Positions 1 to 8,821 are shown, counted from the stretch's first letter. The stretch is DNA of 37,381 nucleotides from an uncultured Bacteroidota bacterium (GCA_902510475.1 CABXCC010000013.1:1-37381), one strand, 5' to 3'. Translations and numbers: made by a program. The notes: generated from the letters alone by a model not told the origin.

Positions 1-90
1 TAAGAAAGAAAGTCCAAAAAATGCAAATGCAACTGTAGGGCAAACCTTTTTTAAAAATTCCCTTCTACTATTTAAATTTTTATGATTCAT
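1..90 (-). CDS. Tat-signal secreted protein, N-terminal fragment
   Basis: The minus strand from 90 reads 30 codons without a stop and runs off the window at base 1. The visible N-terminus is MNHKNLN followed by SRREFLKK and then a hydrophobic stretch (VAFAFFGLSFL). That is a twin-arginine (Tat) export signal: S-R-R-x-F-L-K and an h-region. Tat substrates fold, usually around a cofactor, before export. The next genes are a cupredoxin and a YceI/DUF5777 pair, so an electron-transfer protein such as a Rieske type is conceivable, but the fragment does not show it. The gene is divergent from the cupredoxin at 212 across a 121-base gap. The function is unknown. Confidence 0.7.
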   Translation of the reverse strand, partial: MNHKNLNSRREFLKKVCPTVAFAFFGLSFL

Positions 91-211
91 ATTAAATTAT
101 TCTTGTTTTCTATTATCATAATTTCAATATTTATGCCAAAGCATTTTGGACCGATAAATCTTATGCTGAATTAGTTTTGGTATAGTAGTTGTACTTAACA
201 CATAAAAAAAT

Positions 212-790
212 ATGAAAATAAAATTACTCTTCTTTGTACTATTAACTAATTATGTTTTTTCGCAAACTAATCATCAACTTGATTGGGGGATGAGTAGTAC
301 AAATCAACAAATTACAATTGATGTAGGTGATTCTGTTACCTGGACATGGGGTGGTGGAACTCATAATCTTAGGTCAACTGGCGGAGTTGAAAGTTTTGAC
401 AGCGGATATTTTACTGGTCCTGGCCCACAATTTTCACACACTTTCACAATTCCTGGTGTAACTACTTATATTTGTGACCCACATCCGAATTCAATGTATG
501 GTTCAGTGACTGTTTTAGGAACTGCTTCTACAAATGAGGTTTATGACTTTAACTTTAAAGTTTATCCAAATCCGGTTATTGACATGGTTAATTTAACTTT
601 TGAAAGTAGCTTTGAAAACACGTTCAAAGTTGAAATTTATGACACTTTAGGTAGACTAAGTTTTACACAAAATAAACTTTCAACAGGGAATAAATTATCC
701 TTTAATATTTCAGAATTGGAAAGAGGAATTTATATATTGAAACTATATAACAACGACAAAATTTCTGTTCAAAGGATTATTAAAAAATAA
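212..790 (+). CDS. secreted plastocyanin/azurin-like cupredoxin with T9SS sorting domain
   Basis: This 192-residue protein starts with a Sec signal peptide (about 1-18, cut near FSQ). Residues about 20-103 form a small blue-copper fold with the expected type-1 copper ligands: H51 (GGGTHN), C88 and H91 in CDPHP, and M95 before YGSVTV. Residues about 111-192 are a type-A T9SS C-terminal sorting domain: FKVYPNPV, then a VEIYDTLGR block and GIYILKL near the end. The protein should therefore be moved to the cell surface or released by the type IX system. It is a probable electron carrier or copper binder outside the outer membrane. The gene ends 5 bases from the end of the convergent DUF5777 gene. 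The cupredoxin call is firm; the partner is unknown. Confidence 0.88.
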   Translation: MKIKLLFFVLLTNYVFSQTNHQLDWGMSSTNQQITIDVGDSVTWTWGGGTHNLRSTGGVESFDSGYFTGPGPQFSHTFTIPGVTTYICDPHPNSMYGSVTVLGTASTNEVYDFNFKVYPNPVIDMVNLTFESSFENTFKVEIYDTLGRLSFTQNKLSTGNKLSFNISELERGIYILKLYNNDKISVQRIIKK

Positions 791-795
791 ATATT

Positions 796-1692
796 TTAAA
801 ATACTCTGAGAATATTGAATCCAAAAAATATGTGTTTTTTTGACCAATTCCCTTCAGCATCAAGGATTGATGAAACATCATTCATGCTTTGGGTATTTGA
901 AAAAATGAGTTGAAAAACATGTCCTCCTGTTTCTAAATCAAGCCCTATGCTTAAGACGTCTGAATTAGGAGAGTTGTCTAATCTGTTTAGTTTGGCATTG
1001 TACTCAATATTTAAAGCAGTTCTTTTATTTATTTTATAATTACTACTGATGCCCAGTAGGTAGTTATTCTCTTTATCATAAGTTGTTACGGCTGGAATAT
1101 TATCGATAAATAATATTCTCTCTCTGTTAAAATTTCGTTTTATGAAAGATGGAGAAATTTGAAGGGATATTTTATCGCTAATCCTGTTTGAAATTAAAAT
1201 TTGTGTAAGGAACAATGACCTCTGGGAAAATGTTAATTCTGTTCCTGGAGCCAAAAAATCGGAGGAATTATAATTAAAGCTATTATATAATGAGATATTT
1301 AGGGGAAATCCGGAGTTTTGATCAGCAATTTTATTTTTAAAGTTTATTGAATAGGTTTTATCCAAAGATTCTCTGCTAAAACCAACTTGAAAATTATCAG
1401 AAAAACCATAAAGCATTTCTATTTTGGTATTGGCGATATCTAGTCCAAATAATGTGCTAATTCCTTCATTGATATTTCCAAATCTATGGGCAACATATAA
1501 ATAAAGTTCTTTTTCTTTAGATTGCTTTGTTGATTGACTATTAATGATTTTATGAGCCTTAAATGCACTTAAACCAACACGGTAATCTTCATTCTGATAT
1601 TCGATTTGATCTAGAAGACTTTCTTGTGAGAAGAAAAATAATGGCAATAAAAAAAAGTATGAAAAAATTGAGTAATTAGTTTTTTTCTTCAT
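796..1692 (-). CDS. DUF5777 family outer-membrane beta-barrel protein
   Basis: The chosen start is the MKKKTNYS Met at 1692; an ATG two codons earlier at 1698 is also possible. Both lie inside the tail of the upstream YceI gene. A signal peptide ends near FFSQ. The body contains the family's conserved blocks: an AFKAHKIIN segment, HRFGNINEG followed by FGLDIANTK, then a series of alternating strands (YGFSDNFQVGFSRES and similar) ending in an aromatic C-terminal strand, as expected for an outer-membrane barrel. This matches DUF5777, a Bacteroidota family of unknown function that I associate with YceI-like neighbours. It is the last gene of a leftward operon SGNH-YceI-DUF5777. The substrate is unknown. 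Confidence 0.75.
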   Translation of the reverse strand: MKKKTNYSIFSYFFLLPLFFFSQESLLDQIEYQNEDYRVGLSAFKAHKIINSQSTKQSKEKELYLYVAHRFGNINEGISTLFGLDIANTKIEMLYGFSDNFQVGFSRESLDKTYSINFKNKIADQNSGFPLNISLYNSFNYNSSDFLAPGTELTFSQRSLFLTQILISNRISDKISLQISPSFIKRNFNRERILFIDNIPAVTTYDKENNYLLGISSNYKINKRTALNIEYNAKLNRLDNSPNSDVLSIGLDLETGGHVFQLIFSNTQSMNDVSSILDAEGNWSKKHIFFGFNILRVF

Positions 1693-2224
1693 AAACATAG
1701 CTAAGATTAATTTTTACCTCTTCATCAATTTTTTTAAAAACAACTCTAGGTATTTTAATTTTATAATCACTTAATTTAACGGAAAAACTTGATTTAAGCT
1801 CAATTTTATTATTATTTTTTTTTAAATAACCCACCGCCAAAATATCATTTGATTCCCCTTTAATAGTCAGAGTTCCTCTTATTAAAATTTCTTGAGAATT
1901 ATTATCTAAACTGATTTTATCAAAATTTTCTATATATCCTTCAAAAGTAGACGTAGGGTAAATGTTACTTTCTAGGTAGTTTTCATTAAAATGCTCTTGC
2001 ATTAATCCCAATCTGAAATTAAATCCACTTATTTTAATTAGAGCGGCAATTTTACCATCATCAATATCAAAAATTGAAATTGATGATTCATTTTTAGCTT
2101 TTATTGGCTCAAATGCTGCTTTTGAGCCGTCAAATTCTGTTACACCTGAATTTGTGTAATATTTTTGAGATAAACACACAGTTGTGAATAAAAAAAATAT
2201 CAATAAGAGTATTTTATTTTTCAT
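1676..2224 (-). CDS. YceI-like periplasmic lipid-binding protein
   Basis: The protein is about 182 residues from the MKNKILLL start, chosen because it begins a clean signal peptide (ending near CLSQ) and lies 1 base after the stop of the upstream SGNH gene. A start 8 codons upstream (2248) would overlap that gene. The mature part is a lipocalin-like YceI fold: a TNSGVTEFDG strand, I-K-I-S-G-F-N, MQEHFNENYLES, YPTSTFEGYI, then the GTLTIKG and FSVKLSDYKIK strands. YceI proteins bind polyisoprenoid or similar amphiphilic molecules in the periplasm. Its neighbour DUF5777 overlaps its last bases, so the two are probably translationally coupled. The fold assignment is good; the ligand is not known. 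Confidence 0.8.
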   Translation of the reverse strand: MKNKILLLIFFLFTTVCLSQKYYTNSGVTEFDGSKAAFEPIKAKNESSISIFDIDDGKIAALIKISGFNFRLGLMQEHFNENYLESNIYPTSTFEGYIENFDKISLDNNSQEILIRGTLTIKGESNDILAVGYLKKNNNKIELKSSFSVKLSDYKIKIPRVVFKKIDEEVKINLSYVYEEKN

Positions 2225-2225
2225 T

Positions 2226-2921
2226 TTAATTATAAATTTTTTGTTCAATAATAGGTAAAATTCTTTCTACAAATAATGTGTAGGCTGATTCAGAGGGATG
2301 TAAATTGTCATTTGACACTAGTTCGGGGTTTTCTAATCCAAGTCTTGTAATATCTGTAATATACACAAAACTAATTTCGTTTTGATAGCAATAGTTTTGA
2401 GCAAAATTATTATACATATCTATTTCTGATGAAATTTCGTCTCTTAATCCTTGAGAAAAGGACTGAGAGTAGGGTGTGTAAGCATAATCTGGAATTGAAA
2501 TAACAACAACATCTTCAAAACTACCAGAGTTAGTCTTGGATCTCGATATATTCAATAAATCGATAAATTCGTTTTCATAGGTTTCAAAAGACAAGTTCCA
2601 AAATTGATTATTTACTCCGATTAGAAGTGTAACTATATCATAGTTTGCTGGTAAGTCATTATTAATATTATTTATTAAAGCTGTTGTTGACCATCCAGTT
2701 TGTGCGATTATGTCGAGATTAAAATTATCGTTGGGATTTAAGGTTTTTAGGGTATCAATAAGCTGATTTGGATAATTACAATTCTCACATACTCCTTCCC
2801 CAATGGTGTAGCTATCGCCTAAGGATAAAATTTTAACATTTAAAACTTCTGGGTTTTCTAAAACCTCAGAACCTGTGTTACATGATGTAATTAAAATTAA
2901 TATCAAAAAAAAATATCTCAT
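2226..2921 (-). CDS. SGNH/GDSL hydrolase lipoprotein
   Basis: This 231-residue protein has a lipoprotein signal (MRYFFLILILITSC, lipid-attached C14). The SGNH blocks are all visible: block I GDSY at 35-38 with nucleophile S37, block II glycine in QTGWST (about 74-79), block III GVNN with N104, and block V DNLHP with D205 and H208 of the catalytic triad. It should be a secreted esterase or acetylesterase; the substrate cannot be read from sequence. It is first in the leftward operon with the YceI-like and DUF5777 genes, and its start is divergent from the reductase at 2984 across 62 bases. Confidence 0.88.
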   Translation of the reverse strand: MRYFFLILILITSCNTGSEVLENPEVLNVKILSLGDSYTIGEGVCENCNYPNQLIDTLKTLNPNDNFNLDIIAQTGWSTTALINNINNDLPANYDIVTLLIGVNNQFWNLSFETYENEFIDLLNISRSKTNSGSFEDVVVISIPDYAYTPYSQSFSQGLRDEISSEIDMYNNFAQNYCYQNEISFVYITDITRLGLENPELVSNDNLHPSESAYTLFVERILPIIEQKIYN

Positions 2922-2983
2922 ACACCAAAAATTTCAAATACTGTACCAAATTAATTTATACTTTAGCTCTCTAATAATTTATT

Positions 2984-3982
2984 ATGAAAAGAGTATTTGT
3001 AAGTGGTGGTTCCGGGTATATAGCAATGTATTGTATTAAAATTTTAATTTCTAAAGGTTATTATGTTGTGACCTCGGTTATTGATAAAAGTAAAATTGAT
3101 GTTGTTAAAAATGCACTAATCAATCATGGAGTTAGTTGTGATAATATTGATTTTAAAATTTTAAATCTATTAAATGATGAGGGTTGGGATGATGCATTAA
3201 AAGACTGTGAATATGTTTTGCACATGGCATCCCCTGTAATCCCAGGAGATGTAGATAAAGATCTTGTTGTAAAGCCAGCGGTTGAAGGGATGGAGAGATG
3301 TTTAAAGTCAGCTATTAAAAACGGAGCTAAAAAATTTATTCAAACCTCCTCATACGCTGCGATTTATAGTAAAAAGGCGGATGACAGAGAATTCTCTGAT
3401 AATGATTGGACCGATTTGTCAAATAAAAAATTACTTCCTTATGAAATAAGTAAAACTAAATCTGAAAAGAAAATGTGGGACATAGCTGATGAATCATCTA
3501 TTAAAGCTTGTGCAATTAATCCTGTCTTGGTTTTAGGGCCGTCTATGTCTGGAATATTAAGTATGTCAAACAGATTAACCATAAAAAAAATATTTAGTTT
3601 ACCAGTTGTTCCTGATGTAAGTATCAGTGTTGTTGGTGTTCAGGATGTAGCGGAAGCACATGTTATGGCAATGGAGAATGAAAATGCAAATGGAAAAAGA
3701 TTTTTGTTATCAGAGAAAACAATTAAGCTTAAAGATTTGAGTAGTATTTTAAAAAGTGCTGGATTTAAAAAAGTTCCAACATTGGTAATACCAAACTTTT
3801 TATTAAAATTTGTCGCTTTGTTTACTCCGTCGCTAAAAATGATCGCCAAACGCTTAGGGAAAGAAGAAAAGCTTCATACTACTAACGCTAATAATGTTCT
3901 TGGATGGTATCCTAATTCGGTAGAATTAGAAATAGTTAATTCTGCAAAACAATTGTATGAAACGGGGATATTAAAAAATTAA
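2984..3982 (+). CDS. NAD(P)-dependent epimerase/dehydratase, dihydroflavonol-reductase-like
   Basis: This 332-residue cytosolic extended short-chain dehydrogenase has the nucleotide-binding loop GGSGYIA at 8-14, a Ser pair at QTSSYAA (about 121-127) and the catalytic Y154-x3-K158 (YEISK). The overall pattern (HMASPV after the fourth strand, NPVLVLGP, VGVQDVAEAHVMAM) is that of dihydroflavonol-4-reductase / cinnamoyl-CoA-reductase-like enzymes, which in bacteria reduce diverse aldehydes or ketones. It appears monocistronic. A near-consensus -7 box TACTTTAG sits at 2959-2966, 17 bases before the ATG, and a strong terminator follows at 4041-4067. The physiological substrate is unknown. Confidence 0.82.
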   Translation: MKRVFVSGGSGYIAMYCIKILISKGYYVVTSVIDKSKIDVVKNALINHGVSCDNIDFKILNLLNDEGWDDALKDCEYVLHMASPVIPGDVDKDLVVKPAVEGMERCLKSAIKNGAKKFIQTSSYAAIYSKKADDREFSDNDWTDLSNKKLLPYEISKTKSEKKMWDIADESSIKACAINPVLVLGPSMSGILSMSNRLTIKKIFSLPVVPDVSISVVGVQDVAEAHVMAMENENANGKRFLLSEKTIKLKDLSSILKSAGFKKVPTLVIPNFLLKFVALFTPSLKMIAKRLGKEEKLHTTNANNVLGWYPNSVELEIVNSAKQLYETGILKN

Positions 3983-3983
3983 C

Positions 3984-3991
3984 TATCTTTG
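3984..3991 (+). promoter_or_regulatory. -7 promoter box TATCTTTG
   Basis: TATCTTTG is a perfect match to the flavobacterial -7 consensus TAnnTTTG. It lies 2 bases after the reductase stop codon. Transcription from it would begin near 3998 and meet the terminator at 4041-4067. No good -33 TTTG at the usual 17-23 base spacing is present; the nearest TTG, at 3953-3955, is 28 bases away. Confidence 0.4.
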
Positions 3992-3997
3992 TAATGT

Positions 3998-4067
3998 GTT
4001 GAACTTATATTAATTTATAAGTGGTTTTTAATAACCAATGAAAGCTTTCCTTTTGGGGAGCTTTTTT
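3998..4067 (+). ncRNA. candidate small RNA with three hairpins, or structured 3' end
   Basis: The 70 bases between the TATCTTTG box and the end of the terminator can fold into three consecutive hairpins: ACTTATA/TATAAGT (4003-4009 with 4016-4022), GGTT/AACC (4023-4026 with 4033-4036) and the 10-bp terminator stem. They contain no open reading frame of note. This could be an independent small RNA, a leader in front of susC, or simply the structured tail of the reductase mRNA. The sequence alone does not decide between these. Confidence 0.3.
4041..4067 (+). terminator. intrinsic terminator after the reductase gene
   Basis: AAAGCTTTCC at 4041-4050 pairs over 10 bp (two G-T wobbles) with GGGGAGCTTT across a TTTT loop, and a T-run ends at 4067. 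It separates the reductase from the polysaccharide utilization locus. Confidence 0.8.
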
Positions 4068-4079
4068 ATTTTAAATTAT

Positions 4080-4093
4080 CGAAAACGTTTTCG
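4080..4093. promoter_or_regulatory. LacI-type operator palindrome in front of susC
   Basis: CGAAAACGTTTTCG is a perfect 14-bp palindrome with the central CG typical of LacI/GalR-family operators. It lies 176 bases before the susC start and after the terminator of the preceding gene, in the control region of a locus that ends with its own LacI-family gene at 14766. I found no second copy in the window. The regulator-operator pairing is inferred. Confidence 0.6.
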
Positions 4094-4155
4094 CTAATTA
4101 TTTAACACTAATTATAGAATTATCATAGAATTAATCTATACGTTACATTATCATT

Positions 4156-4170
4156 AATGAATAATTCATT
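4156..4170. repeat. inverted repeat in the susC upstream region
   Basis: AATGAAT-A-ATTCATT is a 7-bp-arm inverted repeat centred on one A, directly after the short palindrome TCATTAATGA that overlaps it at 4151-4160. It lies between the LacI-type palindrome and susC and could be a second regulator site. In such AT-rich DNA the chance of a random occurrence is not small. Confidence 0.3.
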
Positions 4171-4268
4171 TTAGTAATAATATAATAACAAACACTTCTT
4201 TTTACATTTTTAATAAAAAAATGGGTGTTAAAATAATTAAATTTCAACATCAAAAAATTAAACTTAAC

Positions 4269-7200
4269 ATGAAAAAATCAATATTAAACTTATTTATTGC
4301 TCTAATTTCTGTTTGTACAGGTATTCAAGCACAAAGCGTTACAGGTTCTATTACCGATTCTGAAGACGGTGAGCCACTTGCAGGTGTTAATATCATTGTT
4401 CAAGGACAAAACAAGGGGGCTGTTTCAGATTTTGACGGTAATTTTAGCATATCAAATTTTGAAAATGGATCTCAATTGGTTTTTAGTTATATAGGCTATA
4501 AGACTCTAAATTTTAAAATTTCATCAACCGATCAAATATCACAAAATATTTCAGTTTTGATGGATAAAGATTTAAGCGAACTTGACGAGGTTATTGTAAT
4601 TGGATATGGATCTCAAAAATTAAGTGATATTTCTGGTGCAGTTTCAACTGTTAACGCTGATGCAATAGAAGCATCATCACCTGTTAGAGTTGAAGATGCA
4701 CTACAGGGACAGGCTTCAGGAATAAATATTATTTCAAGTGGTTCACCAGGTTCAAAACCAACGGTTTTGATTCGTGGTATTACTTCATATGCAGGAAATG
4801 ATCCTTTAGTAGTAATTGATGGTGTTTCCGCCTCAATTGATGATTTAAATTCCTTGAACCCAAATGATGTTAAATCTGTGAATGTATTAAAAGATGCGGC
4901 TCTTGCATCGATTTATGGGGTAAAGGGTGGAAGTGGAGTAATTGTTATTACCACTAAATCTGGAGAGAGAAATTCGGAAACCACATTTACTTTTAATACC
5001 TCGGTTGGTACTCAGGAAGTGGTTAGGACAATCGACGTTTTAAATGCTAGTGAATATGCTGCGATATTAAATGAAGCAAGCGTAAATGCAGGTGAAGGAA
5101 TTGTTTTTCCAAATATTTCAGATTTTGGAGTAGGTACTAATTGGCAAGACGAAGTATTGGTTGATGCACCCATAATTAACCATTCGATTACTGCCTCAGG
5201 AGGTAGCGAGAACACATCATACTATGTGTCTGCAGGTTATACTGGTCAAGATGGTGTAGTAGGCGGTGGAGAAAAATCTTACTTTAACAGAACTAACTTC
5301 ACTACAAATATTAATACTGATTTAACTGATAAAACTAAATTATTAGTTAATACAAATTACACTAATATTAAAGGTAAAAGTTTAGCTGAAAACGGGATTA
5401 CAAGTGTTTTGTCAAATGCGTTAAACTTCGACCCAACGGTTAGTCCATATGAAAATGGTTCCTTTGGTATTAGTGAAACAATAACCCAAGAAATAATTAA
5501 CCCTCTGGCACAAATTGATAATACATACAATCAAAACAAGGTGGATAAAATTCAGGGTAAAATTGAATTACAACATGAATTGATGGAAAATCTAAATGTC
5601 ACCTCTAGATTAGGTTATACATATGTTGATATATATGGCAAGAGTTTCATCCCTTTTCAATTTTATGGATCTGGTCATAATCAAACAAATGCAAATCCAG
5701 ATCTTTCTCCAATTGTAGCTATTGACAGTGAAGGTAATATAACTTCAACTCACAATAGAGTTAGTGAAAGTCATACTAATTATTTTAATTATACCTATGA
5801 ACTCTATGGAAATTATGATTTTACTGTTAATGAAAATCACAATTTTCAAACAGTAGCTGGTTTTTCCATCGGAGAAAATAAAGGAAGTAACATTTCAGCT
5901 ACTAATGAAGACGTCCCATTCAACTCATGGGATTATGCAGATGTTAGTGCGGCCACAGGAAATGCAACTCAGCAAACATCAGGTTCTTGGCAGTACGTGA
6001 GTAGAAATCTCTCTTATTTTGCAAGAGTTTTATATGACTATGACGAAAAATATTATGCATCTTTCACAGGAAGAATGGATGGAAGTACTTCTTTTGGTAA
6101 AAATAATAAGTTTGGATTTTTCCCTTCAGCATCAGTTGGATGGGTGGTTTCAAAAGAAGACTTCTTTGATAATATTGAAGTATTAGATTATCTAAAATTT
6201 AGAGCTAGTTACGGTACATTAGGAAATGATAATATTAGCCCTCAATTTTCTTTAATTTCAACATTCCCAAGTTATGTTTTTAACGGAAATATTACACCTG
6301 GTTCTTCTTTAGGATCTATTCCAAATGATGATGTTTCATGGGAAAATCAAGTTCAAATGAATGTTGGGGTTGATACCAGAGTTTTAAATGACAAGGTTTC
6401 GATTTCTTTAGACTATTTCAAAAAGACTGTTGATGATTTATTGTTTAGCCCAAATCTTTCTCTATATCTAGGGGTCCCGTCTTTTCCAACAACAAATATT
6501 GGAAGTACTGAGAGTACAGGAATTGATGCTTCAATTTCATTAAATACATCAGTAGGAGCCCTCGAAATTTCATCTAATTTAAATTTTACAACTGCTGAAA
6601 ATAAAGTTGTAGCCATCAATAATGGTGATAAGTATATATGGGGAGCTGGTTATGGAATTCCATACAGAAATATAGTAAGATTTGAAGAAGGTTTCTCTCC
6701 TGGGTATTTCTTTGGTTATGTAACTGATGGAATTTTCCAGAATCAGGAAGAGGTTAACAGTCATGCAACACAAAATGGAGCTGTTCCAGGTGATATTAGA
6801 TTTGTAGATGTTGATGGCGATGGCATTATCAATGATTCAGACAGAACCCAGATTGGTGATCCGTTTCCTGACTTTACAATCGGTTGGAATTTGAACTTAG
6901 GCTATAAAGCATTTGATCTTAGCGTCTTTACGTATGCCTCTGTTGGTAATGATATTTACAGAGCATACGAAAGAAATCTCAATTATACTAACAGGTTTGC
7001 ATCAACTCTCGCTAGATGGACTGGTCCTGGATCAAGCTTAGATGAGCCAAGAGTTACTTTTGTGGATTCAAATAATAATAACAGAGCATCTGACAGATAC
7101 ATTGAGGACGGTAGCTACCTTAGAATAAAGAATATCCAAATTGGCTATACTTTCCCTGAATTACTTACCGACGTTTGGGGATTCGATGAGGTTAGAGCTT

Positions 7201-7349
7201 ATTTTCAGGTAAAAAATGCTCTAACTTTAACCGATTATTCAGGATATGATCCTGAAATTTCGGTTGGTGGTGTATTAAACACAGGTATTGATTATGGAAC
7301 TTACCCACAACCTAGAATATGGTCAATGGGATTAAATATTAAATTTTAA
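4269..7349 (+). CDS. susC: SusC/RagA-family TonB-dependent outer-membrane glycan transporter
   Basis: The start at 4269 (MKKSILN) gives a 1026-residue protein with a clean signal peptide ending near IQAQS. An in-frame ATG at 4221 would add 16 charged residues and is less likely. Domains in order: a CarboxypepD_reg-like domain (about 22-105, VTGSITD...GEPLAGVN...SDFDGNFSI), a TonB box region (EVIVIGYGSQK), a plug domain with the SusC signature (LKDAALASIYGVKGG...VIVITTKSG), and a C-terminal 22-strand barrel ending in SMGLNIKF. It would import beta-glucan oligosaccharides through the outer membrane using TonB energy, with the SusD lid encoded 11 bases downstream. It is the first gene of a probable laminarin locus and sits behind the LacI-type palindrome. 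Confidence 0.96.
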   Translation: MKKSILNLFIALISVCTGIQAQSVTGSITDSEDGEPLAGVNIIVQGQNKGAVSDFDGNFSISNFENGSQLVFSYIGYKTLNFKISSTDQISQNISVLMDKDLSELDEVIVIGYGSQKLSDISGAVSTVNADAIEASSPVRVEDALQGQASGINIISSGSPGSKPTVLIRGITSYAGNDPLVVIDGVSASIDDLNSLNPNDVKSVNVLKDAALASIYGVKGGSGVIVITTKSGERNSETTFTFNTSVGTQEVVRTIDVLNASEYAAILNEASVNAGEGIVFPNISDFGVGTNWQDEVLVDAPIINHSITASGGSENTSYYVSAGYTGQDGVVGGGEKSYFNRTNFTTNINTDLTDKTKLLVNTNYTNIKGKSLAENGITSVLSNALNFDPTVSPYENGSFGISETITQEIINPLAQIDNTYNQNKVDKIQGKIELQHELMENLNVTSRLGYTYVDIYGKSFIPFQFYGSGHNQTNANPDLSPIVAIDSEGNITSTHNRVSESHTNYFNYTYELYGNYDFTVNENHNFQTVAGFSIGENKGSNISATNEDVPFNSWDYADVSAATGNATQQTSGSWQYVSRNLSYFARVLYDYDEKYYASFTGRMDGSTSFGKNNKFGFFPSASVGWVVSKEDFFDNIEVLDYLKFRASYGTLGNDNISPQFSLISTFPSYVFNGNITPGSSLGSIPNDDVSWENQVQMNVGVDTRVLNDKVSISLDYFKKTVDDLLFSPNLSLYLGVPSFPTTNIGSTESTGIDASISLNTSVGALEISSNLNFTTAENKVVAINNGDKYIWGAGYGIPYRNIVRFEEGFSPGYFFGYVTDGIFQNQEEVNSHATQNGAVPGDIRFVDVDGDGIINDSDRTQIGDPFPDFTIGWNLNLGYKAFDLSVFTYASVGNDIYRAYERNLNYTNRFASTLARWTGPGSSLDEPRVTFVDSNNNNRASDRYIEDGSYLRIKNIQIGYTFPELLTDVWGFDEVRAYFQVKNALTLTDYSGYDPEISVGGVLNTGIDYGTYPQPRIWSMGLNIKF

Positions 7350-7360
7350 AATAAAAAATT

Positions 7361-8821
7361 ATGAAAAATTTAAAAACAATATTATTACTGGTTTTTGTTA
7401 CTTCATTGTTCAACAGATGTTCAGATCATGTTGATTATGAAGCAATTGAAGGGTATCAAATTACGTCTGAAATATATTTTCAGCAAGAATCGGACTACGA
7501 TGCTGCATTGGTTGGAACATATGATCCCTTACAATGGCTATTCTTTAATATACAATTAGGAGCTATTGCGTCTGAAATTTCCTTATGTGGTGGTGAGAGT
7601 GCGACGGATTATATTGGAATTCAGCAAGTAGACGATATGACTCATTATCCTGAAAATAATGTTCTTAGACAAATGTGGCAGTTTTTATTCGAAGGTGTAA
7701 ATAGAGCAAATTATATGGAAGAAAATAAGGCAAACATAGAATTTGACGGAAAGGATGCTATGTATGGAGAGGTTTATTTCCTTAGAGCATATTATTATTT
7801 TGAATTGGTTAAGTTCTTTGGTGATGTTCCTTTATTCACAGAAGCAAGACTTACTGCTGGAGAGGCAGGTACTCTTACAAGGGCGCCAAAAGAAGAAGTT
7901 TATGCTCAGATTGAATTGGATTTACAAAATGCAATAGGATCACTTCCAGATTCGCAATCCCAATTAGGTAGGGTTAATAAACATACAGCTTATGCTTTAT
8001 TAGGAAAGGTTTTATTGTATCAAGATAAATTTAATGAAGCTGCATCAGCACTTGATAATGTAATCGGAGTTTACTCTCTTGTTTCAGATTATGGAAGTCA
8101 ATTTCTAAGGTTTGGTGAAAATGGTCCAGAATCTGTATTTGAAATTCAGTATTCTAACCAATCCAATTGGTATGACTGGGGCTGTGCTCATTGTAGCGAA
8201 GGAAACTATGCCATAATAATGAATGGCCCAAGAGGATGGAGTGGACCTGAATATGCTCAAGGGTGGAGTTTTAATGTTCCAACTGCAGAATTTTATAATT
8301 CGTTTGAAGAAGGAGATTCAAGAAGAGACGCAACGGTTCTTGATATAGAAGCTTTTGCTACTGCAACTGGGTCAAGCTACACTGAAGGTTATGATCATAC
8401 CGGTTATTTTAATAATAAATATATTCCCAGGGCTGGTGAGTCCGGAGGACAAACAGAGTTAAATTATCTTACCAATTTTAGAATTATAAGATATTCAGAT
8501 GTTTTATTAATGGCAGCTGAAGCATATAATCGAGGTGGTATTGACGATGGACTTGCACAGGAATTTTTAAATCAAGTAAGAAGAAGAGCATTTGGAGATA
8601 ATGACCACGATATTTCAGCTTCTGGATCTACGCTTACAGATGCAATTTGGGAAGAAAGAAAATTTGAACTTTCACTTGAAGGTCACAGATTTTTTGATTT
8701 AGTTAGAACAGGACGTGCTTCTAGCTTGATACCTGGATTTGTTGAGGGTAAACATGAAGTTTTCCCTATTCCGCAACAGGAAATTGATATTTCAGGACTA
8801 ACCCAAAATGCAGGATATTAA
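7361..8821 (+). CDS. susD: SusD/RagB-family surface glycan-binding lipoprotein
   Basis: This 486-residue protein has a lipoprotein signal (MKNLKTILL...NRC, C20). The N-terminal half carries the helical TPR-like SusD fold (MWQFLFEGVNRANYM, FLRAYYYFELVKFFGDVPL), and the C-terminal part has the family end pattern: RYSDVLLMAAEAYN, WEERKFELSLEGHRFFDLVR and a QNAGY terminus. It forms the hinged lid on the SusC transporter and binds the glycan at the surface. The 11-base gap from susC and the short gap to the next gene indicate one operon. Confidence 0.96.
   Translation: MKNLKTILLLVFVTSLFNRCSDHVDYEAIEGYQITSEIYFQQESDYDAALVGTYDPLQWLFFNIQLGAIASEISLCGGESATDYIGIQQVDDMTHYPENNVLRQMWQFLFEGVNRANYMEENKANIEFDGKDAMYGEVYFLRAYYYFELVKFFGDVPLFTEARLTAGEAGTLTRAPKEEVYAQIELDLQNAIGSLPDSQSQLGRVNKHTAYALLGKVLLYQDKFNEAASALDNVIGVYSLVSDYGSQFLRFGENGPESVFEIQYSNQSNWYDWGCAHCSEGNYAIIMNGPRGWSGPEYAQGWSFNVPTAEFYNSFEEGDSRRDATVLDIEAFATATGSSYTEGYDHTGYFNNKYIPRAGESGGQTELNYLTNFRIIRYSDVLLMAAEAYNRGGIDDGLAQEFLNQVRRRAFGDNDHDISASGSTLTDAIWEERKFELSLEGHRFFDLVRTGRASSLIPGFVEGKHEVFPIPQQEIDISGLTQNAGY

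Noticed and set aside
792-803. TATTTTAAAATA palindrome between the convergent genes ending at 790 and 796
   Set aside because: It consists only of A and T, overlaps coding ends and is expected by chance in this AT-rich DNA; no terminator shape.
4221-4268. Upstream ATG extending SusC by 16 residues
   Set aside because: The added residues are charged and precede a complete signal peptide that starts at 4269.
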